Notes: generated from the sequence alone by a model not told the origin. DNA of 64,000 nt from Gordoniibacillus kamchatkensis (GCF_000829455.1 NZ_JXAK01000015.1:1-64000); one strand, 5' to 3'; counted from the first letter of the stretch, positions 33,493 to 43,430 are shown. Made by a program: numbers and translations.

Positions 33493-34115
33493 GCGGAGTA
33501 ATCCCCGTTTCTTTCCGCTCTTTGCCGCCGCATGCGCTGCCTTTTCGCCGTCAGCCAGGCCGCCGTCCTATAGTGAGCGGCGCCGTAGCCGAGAAACAGG
33601 ACGATGACGAGAGCCGGATGAAGATGCACGACCTGCAGCAAGGCAAACGCTGCGACGAAACAGGCAAAGCCGAGCGGTTTGCCGAGCCCTTTCACGGCAC
33701 GTTCGGCAAATTCGTAGGCCATCATGCCGAGCATGACCGCGATGACCGGCACAACCGCCGCAATAATGCCCTGGACAATGGCGCTCTGGCTAAACAGATG
33801 TACGGCGGAAAGCAACGCGATCATGCAGATTGTGGAAGGAAGTATATGCGCGACGACCGCTACCGCGGCACCCAGCGCTTTCTTTTGGCTGTAACCCAAA
33901 TATGCGGCGATTTTGGTCGCGATCGGTCCAGGCAATGCGTTCGCCAGCGCCAAAATTTCGCCAAATTCGTCGTCCGTAAGCCAGCGGTACCGCTGTACCG
34001 CTTCATATCGGATCAGAGGGATAACGGAAGGGCCGCCTCCGTACCCCAAAATGCCGGTTTTCAGCAGAGCCCAGGCGAGCTCCGCATAAGGTTGAACGAG
34101 CTTACGTTTGTCCAA
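33489..34115 (-). CDS. chrA: Chromate transporter half-protein, first of pair
   Basis: A 208-residue membrane protein with a single CHR domain (short-chain ChrA). Signatures are ILGYGGGPSVIPLIRYEAV near residue 24, ALANALPGPIATKIAAYLG near 55 and VHLHPALVIVLFLGYG near 164, with five or six hydrophobic helices and a basic tail. Short ChrA proteins act as pairs, and the second half starts on overlapping ATGA. The pair follows a ROK repressor and a GGT-like gene, a linkage that recalls ywrAB-ywrD of B. subtilis. Transported ion is inferred. Confidence 0.86.
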   Translation of the reverse strand: MDKRKLVQPYAELAWALLKTGILGYGGGPSVIPLIRYEAVQRYRWLTDDEFGEILALANALPGPIATKIAAYLGYSQKKALGAAVAVVAHILPSTICMIALLSAVHLFSQSAIVQGIIAAVVPVIAVMLGMMAYEFAERAVKGLGKPLGFACFVAAFALLQVVHLHPALVIVLFLGYGAAHYRTAAWLTAKRQRMRRQRAERNGDYSA

Positions 34116-34143
34116 TCCGCATCAGCCTCATTCCCGTTCATCT

Positions 34144-35262
34144 CTACTCAACCGTTTTGACTTTGAACATTTGGTGCAGTCCGAGCGTCGCCGCACCGAT
34201 AGCTGCGCCGAACTCCTTCCAATACGAAATTGCGATCGGAGTATTCGTCCAGTTGTCTTCATGCTCATGAATCAGATCGACAAGCTCGCGGAAAAACTGC
34301 TCGTCGGTCGTGATCCAACCGCTTAAAATCAACTGCTCTGGGTTCAGCAGCATCAGCATGTCGCCGCAATATTTGGCGATCCGCTTCATGATGCTGCGCA
34401 TTTCCGATGCAAACGGTTCGGTCCCTTGCAAACCTAGCCGGATAAACTGCCGGATCGTTTCTTCCGGGACCGCCGACCGAAACGTGTCGGGATAAAGCCT
34501 GGTCAACCGGCTTGCCAAATCGCCCGTGCTGTAGCCGAAAAACTCGCGGACTCTCCCGGCCCTGCCCGTGCTTCCCCGATAAATTTGGTTGTTCAGCACA
34601 AGACCGGCGCCGATGCCGTAATCGATCAAAATGTAGACGATCGTTTGATGCCCTAACGCCGCACCGCTAAAACGCTCGGCGAAGCCGGCCGCATCCAGGT
34701 CGTTCACCAAATGGACCGGAATACGGAACGCCTCGTATAAAATGTCCTTTAACGGCATATTCTCGACTTCAAGGTACGTGGAAGAGACGAATTTTTGATC
34801 CGCCGTAATTCTTCCCGGAACGGAAACGCCCATCCATTTGATCGACGTTAACTCGATGTTCTGCTTTTTGGCGAAATCGCGAATGAGCTCGACAAGCTCG
34901 CCCCGAATCGTTTCCTCGCCGATCATGCGCTTGAGAGGCTGCGTCGCGACAATTTTCCCTCTCATGTTCAGCAGCACGCAGTGGGACGGCGAGTTGGAGA
35001 GGTCGATCCCCAATACGTAGCCGCTGTCTTCCTTTATGCTGAGCATCGTCATCTTGCGGCCGACCCCGGTTCCGCTCGTTCCCGATTCGTAGATGACGCC
35101 GTCTCTGATCGCTTCGTCAATCAGTACGGATACCGTTGTCGGACTGAGCTTGGTCCGCCTGGATAAATCCACTCGCGAAATAGGCCCGTCCTGATATACC
35201 AAATGCAGCAAAAGCGATTTGTTGATTTCCCGCATCGTCTGCTGATTGCCGAGTTTCTCCAT
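34144..35262 (-). CDS. ROK family transcriptional repressor
   Basis: A 372-residue NagC/XylR-type regulator. Residues 1-75 form a winged helix (ISRVDLSRRTKLSPTTVSVLI), and the rest is a ROK kinase-like sugar-sensing domain (GIDLSNSPSHC; LVNDLDAAGFAE; LIDYGIGAGLVLN). The cysteine-rich zinc motif of ROK kinases is absent, replaced by a GRAGRVREFFGYS segment, so it is unlikely to act as a kinase. An extended -10 promoter lies about 40 bases upstream. It separates the GGT-like gene from the chromate-transporter pair and could control either neighbour. Confidence 0.85.
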   Translation of the reverse strand: MEKLGNQQTMREINKSLLLHLVYQDGPISRVDLSRRTKLSPTTVSVLIDEAIRDGVIYESGTSGTGVGRKMTMLSIKEDSGYVLGIDLSNSPSHCVLLNMRGKIVATQPLKRMIGEETIRGELVELIRDFAKKQNIELTSIKWMGVSVPGRITADQKFVSSTYLEVENMPLKDILYEAFRIPVHLVNDLDAAGFAERFSGAALGHQTIVYILIDYGIGAGLVLNNQIYRGSTGRAGRVREFFGYSTGDLASRLTRLYPDTFRSAVPEETIRQFIRLGLQGTEPFASEMRSIMKRIAKYCGDMLMLLNPEQLILSGWITTDEQFFRELVDLIHEHEDNWTNTPIAISYWKEFGAAIGAATLGLHQMFKVKTVE

Positions 35263-35298
35263 ATAGATCTCCTGATTCCCTTTTTTTGACTTTAAGCC

Positions 35299-35307
35299 AT
35301 TATACCA
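35299..35307 (-). promoter_or_regulatory. Extended -10 promoter of the ROK repressor
   Basis: On the minus strand TGGTATAAT is an extended -10 (TGn then consensus TATAAT). No good -35 is seen 17 bases upstream, which is tolerated for extended -10 promoters. It lies about 40 bases from the start codon. Confidence 0.5.
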
Positions 35308-35402
35308 TCTCGCGTGGGACGACGATACGAAAGGACAACGTTTGCACAGTAAACGAAGGCACCCGCTGCCGCTTTCGCATCACCAGGAGACAAATTCATC
35401 GA

Positions 35403-37010
35403 TTACCAGGACGCCACGGCTCCGTCGGCTCTCGGCTCGGTTCCCCCCGCCAGCACGCCGGAAGCGGGATCGCGCCATATGATTTGCCCGCGGCCGAACA
35501 TGCCGGAATCGAGCGCGCGCTGCACGATATGCCCTTTTCTGGCCAGCGCCTGTGCGATATGGTCCGGGAACTGCGGCTCGACTTCAATCATTTTTTCCTT
35601 GATCCAGCGCCATCTGGGAGCGTCCAGCGCCGCCTGCGGATTGAGCCGGAACTGAATCGCATTCATGACGATTTGCACGTGCGCTTGCGGCTGAATCGAA
35701 CCGCACATGACCCCGAACGGCCCGACGGCCTCGCCGTCCTTCGTAATAAAGCCGGGAATGATCGTATGGTACGTCTTTTTACCCGGGGCAACGACGTTCG
35801 GATGAGACGGGTCGAGGGAAAAGCCCGTGCCCCGGTTCTGCATGCAGATGCCGGTTCCCGGTATAACGATGCCCGAGCCGAAATCGCCGGCATGGCTTTG
35901 AATGAACGAAACCATGTTGCCTTCTCCGTCGGCGGCCGCCAAATAGACGGTGCCGCTTTTTTGCGGCTCCCCGGCTTCCGGCAGCAGCGCCTGCTGCTGG
36001 ATGAGGCTTCGTCTCTCCTGCGCGTAAGCTTCCGACAGCAGCTGCTCGACCGTCACGTCCATGCAGGCCGGATCGGTGATGAAGCGGAGCCCGTCGGCAA
36101 AAGCGAGCTTGACCGCCTCAATCTGCTTGTGATAGGTTTCCACCGTATCTTTGGCGTCAAAATCAAGCCCCTTCAAAATATTGAGGGCGATGAGGGCGAT
36201 CAAGCCTTGGCCGTTCGGCGGTATTTCCCACACGTCATAGCCGCGAAAATGTACGTGAATGGGGTCGACCCATTCCGGTTTATAGGCAGCCAAGTCCTCT
36301 TTCCTTAAAAATCCGCCGTTCTCGCGGTAAAAGGCGTCGATCCGCTCCGCCAGCTCTCCGCGATAGAACGACTCGGCGTTCGTCTCGGCAATGGACCGCA
36401 GCGTTGCGGCGTGATCGGGCGAGCGCCACATTTCCCCTATGAACGGCGCTCTTCCTTGCGGGGCGAACGTGCGCAGCCAAGGCTCGAACAGAGCATCGTT
36501 CAGAGCGCTTATGTTGCGGAAGCCGAGGTCCCAATATTTGCCGATCGTCGGAGAGACCGGAAATCCGCGTTCGGCATACTCGATAGCCGGCTGCAACACG
36601 TCGGCAAGCGGCAGGCGGCCGAAACGCTCCGACAATGCCGCCCAAGCGGCGGGAGTGCCCGGCACGGTAACCGGCAATACCCCGTAAGCAGGGATCGATT
36701 GGTAGCCATGCTCCTGAAAATAAGCGAGGTTCATCGCCGCCGGAGAAGGCCCGCTCGCATTGAGCCCATGCAGCTTGCCGTCCGTCCACACCAAGGCGAA
36801 AGAGTCTCCTCCGATGCTGTTGGAATTCGGTTCAACGACAGTCAAACAAGCTGCCGTGGCAATCGCCGCATCGATCGCATTCCCGCCCTTCTTCAACATG
36901 TCCAGTCCTGCTTGCGCGGCAAGCGGCTGGGCGGTGGTGACCATGCCACCCCTGGCATAAGTCGTCATTCGCTGTGAAGGATACGGATTCAGTAATGAGT
37001 CATAGTTCAT
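35403..37010 (-). CDS. Gamma-glutamyltransferase-like protein (YwrD type)
   Basis: A 535-residue N-terminal-nucleophile hydrolase of the GGT family without a signal peptide, so cytoplasmic. Conserved blocks are GGNAIDAAIATAACLTVVEP near 42-61, PGTPAAWAALSERFG and GGDSFALVW. The self-cleavage Thr is probably Thr354 in KSGTVYLAAADGEGN, where typical enzymes read TTH(F/Y)SVVD; the Thr-Val-Tyr start is divergent. The C-terminus holds the AVGPFGVMCGSIQPQ region equivalent to the GG-P-x-S-S pocket. Its start is directly after the Gfo/Idh stop. Substrates may differ from glutathione. Confidence 0.82.
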   Translation of the reverse strand: MNYDSLLNPYPSQRMTTYARGGMVTTAQPLAAQAGLDMLKKGGNAIDAAIATAACLTVVEPNSNSIGGDSFALVWTDGKLHGLNASGPSPAAMNLAYFQEHGYQSIPAYGVLPVTVPGTPAAWAALSERFGRLPLADVLQPAIEYAERGFPVSPTIGKYWDLGFRNISALNDALFEPWLRTFAPQGRAPFIGEMWRSPDHAATLRSIAETNAESFYRGELAERIDAFYRENGGFLRKEDLAAYKPEWVDPIHVHFRGYDVWEIPPNGQGLIALIALNILKGLDFDAKDTVETYHKQIEAVKLAFADGLRFITDPACMDVTVEQLLSEAYAQERRSLIQQQALLPEAGEPQKSGTVYLAAADGEGNMVSFIQSHAGDFGSGIVIPGTGICMQNRGTGFSLDPSHPNVVAPGKKTYHTIIPGFITKDGEAVGPFGVMCGSIQPQAHVQIVMNAIQFRLNPQAALDAPRWRWIKEKMIEVEPQFPDHIAQALARKGHIVQRALDSGMFGRGQIIWRDPASGVLAGGTEPRADGAVASW

Positions 37011-38138
37011 TTACATGCACCCCTTCGCTTCAGAATTCGCTATGACTTCTTCAGCCGTCACCTCGCGGGCGAGCCGGTCGGACAAATAAATCCCTTCGCT
37101 GATCAGCATCGTTTGCAACGCCAATTCCGCCGTAGGCAGCAGCTCCACCCGGCCTTGCAGGGCAGCGATCCAATGGTGCTGCGACGATTCGTACGCGTCC
37201 TGATTGTCCCGCAGGCGGTTCCAGCGAATATCCATCGCGTTTAAATCCGGATAGCTGTCAAAATCGATGTCGCTGATGGTGGAATGGAAGCTGAACCCGT
37301 TCCCTGCGGCGCTTGAATTGGAGTAAGCCGGAAGACGAATGCCGCCGAGCGATCCGGCAATGCTGGAGCCTTCAAACGGGCCGAGATGAATCGACCACGC
37401 TTCAATGATGTCCATCGTGATGCCGTCTGCCATCGTCACGAATCCTGTTCCAAGCTCTTCCACGTCAAACCCGCTCTCCCGGCGCCTCGCTTCGTCCATG
37501 TCCATCTCTTGGTACACTTTACCGGTAATGCGCTTCACTTCGGGATTGCCGAGCAAGTAAAGCAGCTGCGCGATATGGTAGACGCCCATATCCAGAACGG
37601 CTCCCCCGGTCGCGGACTCCTTCCTTGTGAAAAACTTGGTGCCGTAGCCGTCGACAAAAGGCCGGCCCCGCCGGCGGTGTCCGGTCGACCTCGCATGATA
37701 GAGCTTGCCCAGCCGGCCGTCCTCGATAAGCGCTTTTGCCGCTTTCGTTTCTTTGCGGTACAACGTGCCCAGCTGAATGTGCAGCATGCGTCCGGTTGCT
37801 TTAGCCGCATCGCACATCGCTTTGCCGTCCGCATACGTTCCGGCAATCGGCTTTTCGCAGTACACGTGCTTTCCCGCCTGCATGGCGGCAATGGAAACCG
37901 GCGCATGAAAATTGTTGTGCAGGCATACGTCCACGGCATCGATATCGTCCCGCTTCAGCAGCTCCCGGTAGTCCGTATATACGTGAGGAATATGGTATGT
38001 TGCGGCTACTGCCCGCGCCTCTTCCTCGTTGACGTCGCATACCGCGACGATGTCGGCGCCGGCAATTTTCGCATAATTGTCCAAGTGAACTTTCCCGATG
38101 AGTCCTACTCCAATAATAGCTATTCGAATCGGTGCCAT
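37011..38138 (-). CDS. Gfo/Idh/MocA family oxidoreductase
   Basis: A 375-residue NAD(P)-dependent sugar or inositol dehydrogenase. The N-terminal Rossmann motif is IAIIGVGLIGKVHLDNY, the nicotinamide contact is GKHVYCEKPIAG (catalytic Lys in EKP), and a second segment reads GGAVLDMGVYHIAQLLYLLG. The ATG at 38138 is used; the longer frame has no binding site. It is 20 bases after the isomerase gene and directly followed by the GGT-like gene, within the long minus-strand operon from 43430. It probably oxidises a hexose or polyol at one carbon. Confidence 0.88.
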   Translation of the reverse strand: MAPIRIAIIGVGLIGKVHLDNYAKIAGADIVAVCDVNEEEARAVAATYHIPHVYTDYRELLKRDDIDAVDVCLHNNFHAPVSIAAMQAGKHVYCEKPIAGTYADGKAMCDAAKATGRMLHIQLGTLYRKETKAAKALIEDGRLGKLYHARSTGHRRRGRPFVDGYGTKFFTRKESATGGAVLDMGVYHIAQLLYLLGNPEVKRITGKVYQEMDMDEARRRESGFDVEELGTGFVTMADGITMDIIEAWSIHLGPFEGSSIAGSLGGIRLPAYSNSSAAGNGFSFHSTISDIDFDSYPDLNAMDIRWNRLRDNQDAYESSQHHWIAALQGRVELLPTAELALQTMLISEGIYLSDRLAREVTAEEVIANSEAKGCM

Positions 38139-38158
38139 GGAATGCCGGTCCCTCCCCG

Positions 38159-38965
38159 TTAATTGTTTCGTTCCGCTGTACGGAGCAGCTTCTTCACAGC
38201 CGCCAGCATCCATTCGATTTCCTCGTACTGGTTGTCTTTGGCGTTATGTTCGACTGCCCAATAACCGTCGTATCCCGCTTGATGCAGTGCTTTCAAGGAA
38301 GCAAGGGCATTCTCCTCGGCTGCGGCCGTTTTCGTGTCGACATGCGTATGCACGACCCAAGGGGCTACCAGTTTGTCGCCGACGTGCACCTGATCCGGAT
38401 TCCACCGTCCGAGATGCAGCAATATGCCGAAATTGGGGTGATCGACCGCCTCCGCGATTCGTTTGAGCAAATACGGATCGAGCGCCGCCCCCATATGATT
38501 TTCCGGACCGACGAAATAGCCGCCAGCCGCAGCTCTGTCGCACAGCTCCCGGTATTTGCCGACGATGTATTCGAATTGCCGCTCGCTGATTTCGGACGTT
38601 TTCGCCGTGCAAAAATCGATGCGGACCGTTTTCGCGCCCAGCATTTCCGCCACGCGCATATTTGCCAAAGCGTTTTGATACAGCTTATCCGTCATGCCGG
38701 GGTCCGCATCGATGAGATGGGCGCTGTCGATGGCGATATTGGGGACGATGAGCTGTCTCTCGTCCAAGGCCGCACGAATTTTTTTCACCGCATCGTCATC
38801 GGGCAGGACGATTTGGTTCGACGCGTCTCTGCCGAACTGGCCGTTCCACAAATCGGCGGCGTTCAAGCGGTACCGGTATTTGACCGATTCCAAATAACCG
38901 AACAAGTCCATCGTACCGGCATTCATGGAATTGAAGAACGAAAACCCTCCAATAGAAAGCTTCAT
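38159..38965 (-). CDS. Sugar phosphate isomerase/epimerase (xylose isomerase-like TIM barrel)
   Basis: A 268-residue AP-endonuclease-2-type TIM barrel. Metal-site segments are readable as GPENHMGAALD (Glu, His), LLHLGRWNPDQVH, VVHTHVDTK (His, Asp) and GYWAVEHNAKD (Glu). ATG 38965 has GGAG close upstream, and it opens the characteristic MKLSIGGFSFFNSM. Such enzymes isomerise or epimerise keto-sugars, often in operons with Gfo/Idh dehydrogenases, as here (gap 20 bases downstream). Upstream is the binding-protein gene. Confidence 0.85.
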   Translation of the reverse strand: MKLSIGGFSFFNSMNAGTMDLFGYLESVKYRYRLNAADLWNGQFGRDASNQIVLPDDDAVKKIRAALDERQLIVPNIAIDSAHLIDADPGMTDKLYQNALANMRVAEMLGAKTVRIDFCTAKTSEISERQFEYIVGKYRELCDRAAAGGYFVGPENHMGAALDPYLLKRIAEAVDHPNFGILLHLGRWNPDQVHVGDKLVAPWVVHTHVDTKTAAAEENALASLKALHQAGYDGYWAVEHNAKDNQYEEIEWMLAAVKKLLRTAERNN

Positions 38966-39061
38966 AATCTCCACTTCTTCCTTATTTGATTGGGAGGCAA
39001 GCGCTGCCTGGCATAAGGAAGACCGGAGCGGTCCGGTCTCCCCCGCCATCGCCGCAAAACT

Positions 39062-40467
39062 TTATTTGCCCGCGCCTGCTTTATCTTTAATTTGCTGCAG
39101 CAGCTTGTTGAATTTCGTATTCATGTCCGGCAGCACTTTCGCCGGGTCTTCCCCGTTCGTGAAAATTTGCTGCTGCTCGTTTTTCATGAACGACGTCACT
39201 TCCGCGTACCCGGCAATGAGATGGTTCGGAGATTCTTTGCCGTGCGCGATCGAATCTTGAACAACCTGGGTCAAGTAACCGAGATCGACTTGGTCGCCGA
39301 ACTGCTTCAGCCACTCTTTGTACGCTTCGGAGTCGGCCGGCGGATAGCCTGTGACGGTCGCCCACTTCTTCTGCACTTCCGGAGACACCATGTACTTGAC
39401 GAACTTCCAGGCCGCATCCGGGTGCTTCGATTTGGAAGAAATCATGAGCGGATCGATATACGTAAACGGCGTGGACGTCCCCGCTGGTCCGAGCGGCATC
39501 GGCAAGACGCCAAAATTAAACTTCTGGTTTTTGTAAGTCGCCAGCTTCCACGCCCCGTTCAGGTCGAAAGCCAGTTTCCCCGTCAGCATCGGATCGCCGG
39601 TTTTGGACAGGGCATCGTTAATCGCGATCGTCGGCGTTATTTTTTCTTTAAATATCAAGTCTTGGTACCATTTCACCGCGCTCACGAACTTCGGATCCGT
39701 CAGATCGGCCTTATCCAGGAAGCCGGTTTTGTACCCGTCCTGGAAAATGTCCAAGCCTCTATCCCAGCTGTACGTCGCCATATGCGTGCCCATATTCCAC
39801 GTAAATCCGTAAACGGCGGTCGGTTTGCCGTAATCTTTGGCCACCTGCTTGGCGTAGCGACCAGCTTATCCCACGTCCATTCCGGATCGCCGTATTTGTA
39901 ATTCGGAATTTGCACGCCGGCTTTCTGCAGCAAATCTTTGTTGTAATACACCATGCTGGGGAAAATGGAAAGCGGAATGCCGTACTGCTTGCCGTCGATG
40001 TTATACACTTTCAACGTGGAATCCCCAATGTTCGGATTGCCGAGATCTTTCATGTAGGGGGTCAGGTCCAAAGTCAGTTTGCGGGTCATGTAATCGACAA
40101 ATCCGCTATGTCCCCAGTGGCTCCACACATCGGGCGGTGTTCCGGCTGCGACCAGCGTAGACATTTTGGAATCGAACTCTTCGTAGGGCGTGTTGATGAC
40201 TTCCAATTTGATGCCCGGATTTTGTTTCTCGAATTCCGGTATGACCGTCTCGGCAAAAAACTTTTCGCGAATTCCGTCGGATTGAGCGTTGAGAAGCGTA
40301 ACGGTTACCGGCTCAGATTTGGAACCGGACGCCGCATTCCCGCCGCCCGAGGCCGGTTTGCCAGCATCCGCGCCGCTGCTATTACTGCTGCCGCTGGAGC
40401 AAGCTTGAAGCACTAATGCCATCAGCAACAAACAACTCATTGCAATACCAAGCCACTTCTTTGACAT
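39062..40467 (-). pseudogene. Sugar ABC transporter substrate-binding lipoprotein, frameshifted
   Basis: The first half (from ATG 40467) has a signal peptide ending in the lipobox VLQAC, a Ser/Gly linker, and family 1 binding-protein sequence (VTVTLLNAQSDGIREKFF; VAAGTPPDVWSHWG; MVYYNKDLLQKAG). At about 39868 the frame breaks; the next frame resumes YAKQVAKDYGKPTAVYGFTW and continues to QIKDKAGAGK at 39062. Total length is two bases short of in-frame, so one base deletion in GTCGCTACG (expected GCC or GCG before TAC) explains it. Restored length is about 468 residues. It is encoded after its two permeases, an uncommon order, and before the isomerase and Gfo/Idh genes. Confidence 0.82.
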
Positions 40468-40566
40468 TGAATAACCTCCCCGGAATTTGTGCCATTTGAC
40501 CTTTAACCTTGCGCAGCATGCTCCTTGCTATCGTTGCCAGGCATCCCCTCCCTTCGGTTGTCGCTG

Positions 40567-41454
40567 CTATTTCAGTCCGGAGACGACAATGCCCTGGACG
40601 AAATATTTTTGCGCGAGGAAGAAGAGCAGCACGGGCGGCAAAACGGCTACAAGCGACGCCGCCATGAGCAAGTTCCACGGCACGACGGAATACATCGACC
40701 GGAACGAGGCGAGCGCGATTGAAAGCGTATACTTGGTGTCCGAATTCAAATAAATCAATGGCTGTAAATATTCGTTCCAGCGCCACATAAAGCCGAAAAT
40801 CGCAGCGCTGGCAATCGCCGGCTGGCACAAAGGCAGGGCGATGTTCCAATACGTTCTGAATTCGCTGCACCCGTCAAGTCTCGCCGCTTCAAACAAGTCC
40901 ATCGGCAGCGTATTGAAAAATTGCCGCAGCAAAAAGATGATGTAAGCGGACCCGAACAAAGAAGGGATCAGCAGCGGCAAGTACGTGTTCGTCCAGCCGA
41001 GCGTTTTGAACAGCACGAATTGCGGAATCATGATGACGGGGTACGGGATCATCATCGTGGAGAGCAAAATCATAAACACAGCGTTGCGCCCTATCCCCTT
41101 GTAGCGGGAAAAGCCGTAAGCGACGACGGACGAGACAAGCACTTCTCCGAACGTACCGAAGACGGAGAACATCGTCGTGTTGGTAAAATAGCGGCCGAAC
41201 GGCTTGGACTTCATGGCGTCCACGAAATTGTGCCAGACGATTTCGTTCGGAATCCACGTCGGCGGAACGAGAAACATTTCCTGCTTTGTTTTGAGCGCCG
41301 TGCTGAGCATGATGTATAAGGGCAAAATCATCACCAGGCAGATGCATACTAGAAGGAGGAACGCCAACACTTTCACCGTTGTTTCGCGAGTTTTCATCGA
41401 ACCGTAATACGAGGCCCGCATATTCGGCCGAACTGAGGCGGTGCCGCTCGGCAT
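40567..41454 (-). CDS. Sugar ABC transporter permease (MalG type)
   Basis: A 295-residue permease with TM1 at LAFLLLVCICLVMILPLYIM and the EAA loop FEAARLDGCSEFRTYWNIAL. The start ATG at 41454 overlaps the stop of the MalF-type gene by one base (TAATG), with GGGGGAG upstream; the longer frame to 41544 lies inside the neighbour. It supplies half of the membrane channel for the polyol/sugar importer and is followed after 99 bases by the binding-protein gene. Confidence 0.9.
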   Translation of the reverse strand: MPSGTASVRPNMRASYYGSMKTRETTVKVLAFLLLVCICLVMILPLYIMLSTALKTKQEMFLVPPTWIPNEIVWHNFVDAMKSKPFGRYFTNTTMFSVFGTFGEVLVSSVVAYGFSRYKGIGRNAVFMILLSTMMIPYPVIMIPQFVLFKTLGWTNTYLPLLIPSLFGSAYIIFLLRQFFNTLPMDLFEAARLDGCSEFRTYWNIALPLCQPAIASAAIFGFMWRWNEYLQPLIYLNSDTKYTLSIALASFRSMYSVVPWNLLMAASLVAVLPPVLLFFLAQKYFVQGIVVSGLK

Positions 41455-42353
41455 TATTGTTCTCCCCCTTCGTAATGGACCCATTTGCCCGACAGCTTCA
41501 TCATGAACCAGGTCAGGGCGCCGACAAACACGAACAAAATCCACGCCATGGCTGAGGCATAGCCCAAATTAAACGATTTGAACGCTTGTTGATACAAATA
41601 GTACACGTAAAAGTAAGAAGCGTAGTTGGGTCCGCCGTCGGTCATGACGCTCGCCTGCACGAATACCTGGAAAGAGCCGATAATGCCGGTAATGAGCAGA
41701 AACAAGGTGACCGGCGAAACCATCGGCACCGTAATGTTCCAAAATTGCCGCAGCTTCGAGGCGCCGTCGATCTGCGCCGCTTCGTACAAATTGGCCGGCA
41801 CTCCCTTCAAACCGGCGATATAGATGACGACATGATTGCCCAGTGTCCAGAACGACATCATGATGAGCGACGGGATGACCCATTTCTGATCTGTCAGCCA
41901 CCCAGGCCCTTGGACATGGAACACGTTGTAAATGAACATGTTGACGGCGCCGAAGTCTGGATTTAACAGCCATAGCCACAGCAGAGAAAGCGATACGCCG
42001 GAGACGACCGAAGGCATATATACAATAGTCCGAAAGAGCCGTTGGCCCGGAATGGCGACGTTGAGCAGCATGGCGGCAAGCAGCGAGATGAACAGTCCTG
42101 CCGGCACGCCGACGAGCGTGTAATACAAAGTGACGCCGGCCGATTTCCAAAACAGCTCGTTTTGAAACAAATCGATATAGTTTTTCAGTCCGATAAATAC
42201 CGGAGCGTTGGCGATGTCATATCTGGTTAAGCTGTAATACCCCGAAACGACAATCGGACCGCCGATAAACTGAATAAATCCGATGATCCAAGGCGCGGTA
42301 AAGGTGTACATATACGCGGTCTCCCGCAGCTCTGATTTTGTCATCCATCTCAT
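41454..42353 (-). CDS. Sugar ABC transporter permease (MalF type)
   Basis: A 299-residue permease with TM1 at YMYTFTAPWIIGFIQFIGGP, periplasmic motif GLKNYIDLFQNELFWKSAGV and EAA loop LYEAAQIDGASKLRQFWNIT. It starts 12 bases after the Gfo/Idh gene and overlaps the MalG-type gene by one base. Together with 40567-41454 and the binding protein it makes a complete importer lacking its own ATPase, as is usual where a shared MsmX-like ATPase serves several systems. Confidence 0.92.
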   Translation of the reverse strand: MRWMTKSELRETAYMYTFTAPWIIGFIQFIGGPIVVSGYYSLTRYDIANAPVFIGLKNYIDLFQNELFWKSAGVTLYYTLVGVPAGLFISLLAAMLLNVAIPGQRLFRTIVYMPSVVSGVSLSLLWLWLLNPDFGAVNMFIYNVFHVQGPGWLTDQKWVIPSLIMMSFWTLGNHVVIYIAGLKGVPANLYEAAQIDGASKLRQFWNITVPMVSPVTLFLLITGIIGSFQVFVQASVMTDGGPNYASYFYVYYLYQQAFKSFNLGYASAMAWILFVFVGALTWFMMKLSGKWVHYEGGEQ

Positions 42354-42365
42354 GTCCTCAGCTCC

Positions 42366-43430
42366 TTACAGTTCGACGGCGATCCCTTTTGCTGCCGACT
42401 CGTACATGGCCTCGATGACGGCCAAAGAGCGAAGCCCGTCCTCCAGCGTGCTGGACGGCTGCGCCAGCCCTCTGACGCAATCGATGAAGTGTTTCACCTC
42501 GAACGCGTGGCCTTGCTGCATAACATCTTTAGGCGCCGGGAAGCTCCACCCTTTCGTATCGACCACATGCGGCTTCTGGCTTGCTTCCACCTCGAGCGGC
42601 CTGCCGTAGCCTTTGTTGCTGTAAATTTTAAGTCCGCCGGCTTCGTGAGTCGTGCTGACGTAAGCGGTCCCTTCGGTTCCGAATACTTCGAGGCGCACAT
42701 CCATACCTCCCGAAATTGCCCAGCTGATCGCCAGCTCGGCCATTCCGCCGTTCTCGAAGCGAAGCACGGCCATCGCCGTATCTTCGGCGCCGTTCTTGCA
42801 TTGCTCGCTCCATTTGAGCACTCCGGTTTCGGCATATACCCGCTTGATTTTCGAGCCCATGATCCATTCGAGCGTGTTGACGCCGTGTATCCCCATATCG
42901 ATCGCCGCACCGCCTCCGGTTAATTTGGCGTCCCAAAACCACGGCGCGTGGAACGGTCCGTTATGTATTTCGTTCGAGCGCAGCATCAATATGTTGCCGA
43001 ACGCCCCTTCGTCGACAAGCTGCTTGGTGCGGACGAGAGCCGGCTTGAAGCGCATATTTTCCGCATAGACGGCGACAATGCCTTTTTCTTTCGCCGCTCT
43101 TACGATCTCTTCGCCTTCTTCGGTGTTGCGTGCAAGCGGTTTCTCAATCAGGAACGGCTTGCCCGCCTTGATACAGGCCATGGCGATTTCGTAGTGCAGG
43201 TGGTTGGGCACCGTGATGTCGACACAATCGATTTGCGGATCTTGCACCAGCTCCAGCCAATTGTCCGTCCACCGCTCCACGCCGAACTGCTCAGCGGCAG
43301 ACCCCGCATTTTTGAGCGTACGCGAAGCAAACATGCCGACAGTTATGTCGAACAGCTGATACCCTTCCGCATGAGCTTTTCCCATAAACCCGGTGCCGAT
43401 AATGCCGACTGTAACCGCTTTCCGTTCCAT
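42366..43430 (-). CDS. Gfo/Idh/MocA family oxidoreductase
   Basis: A 354-residue dehydrogenase with Rossmann motif VGIIGTGFMGKAHAEGY, catalytic region GKPFLIEKPLARN (EKP Lys) and the family segment GGGAAIDMGIHGVNTLEWIMG. It is the first gene of the minus-strand operon that continues through the ABC importer, the isomerase and a second Gfo/Idh enzyme. Two dehydrogenases plus an epimerase suggest stepwise oxidation of a polyol or hexose, as in inositol-like pathways, but the substrate is not readable from sequence. Confidence 0.88.
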   Translation of the reverse strand: MERKAVTVGIIGTGFMGKAHAEGYQLFDITVGMFASRTLKNAGSAAEQFGVERWTDNWLELVQDPQIDCVDITVPNHLHYEIAMACIKAGKPFLIEKPLARNTEEGEEIVRAAKEKGIVAVYAENMRFKPALVRTKQLVDEGAFGNILMLRSNEIHNGPFHAPWFWDAKLTGGGAAIDMGIHGVNTLEWIMGSKIKRVYAETGVLKWSEQCKNGAEDTAMAVLRFENGGMAELAISWAISGGMDVRLEVFGTEGTAYVSTTHEAGGLKIYSNKGYGRPLEVEASQKPHVVDTKGWSFPAPKDVMQQGHAFEVKHFIDCVRGLAQPSSTLEDGLRSLAVIEAMYESAAKGIAVEL

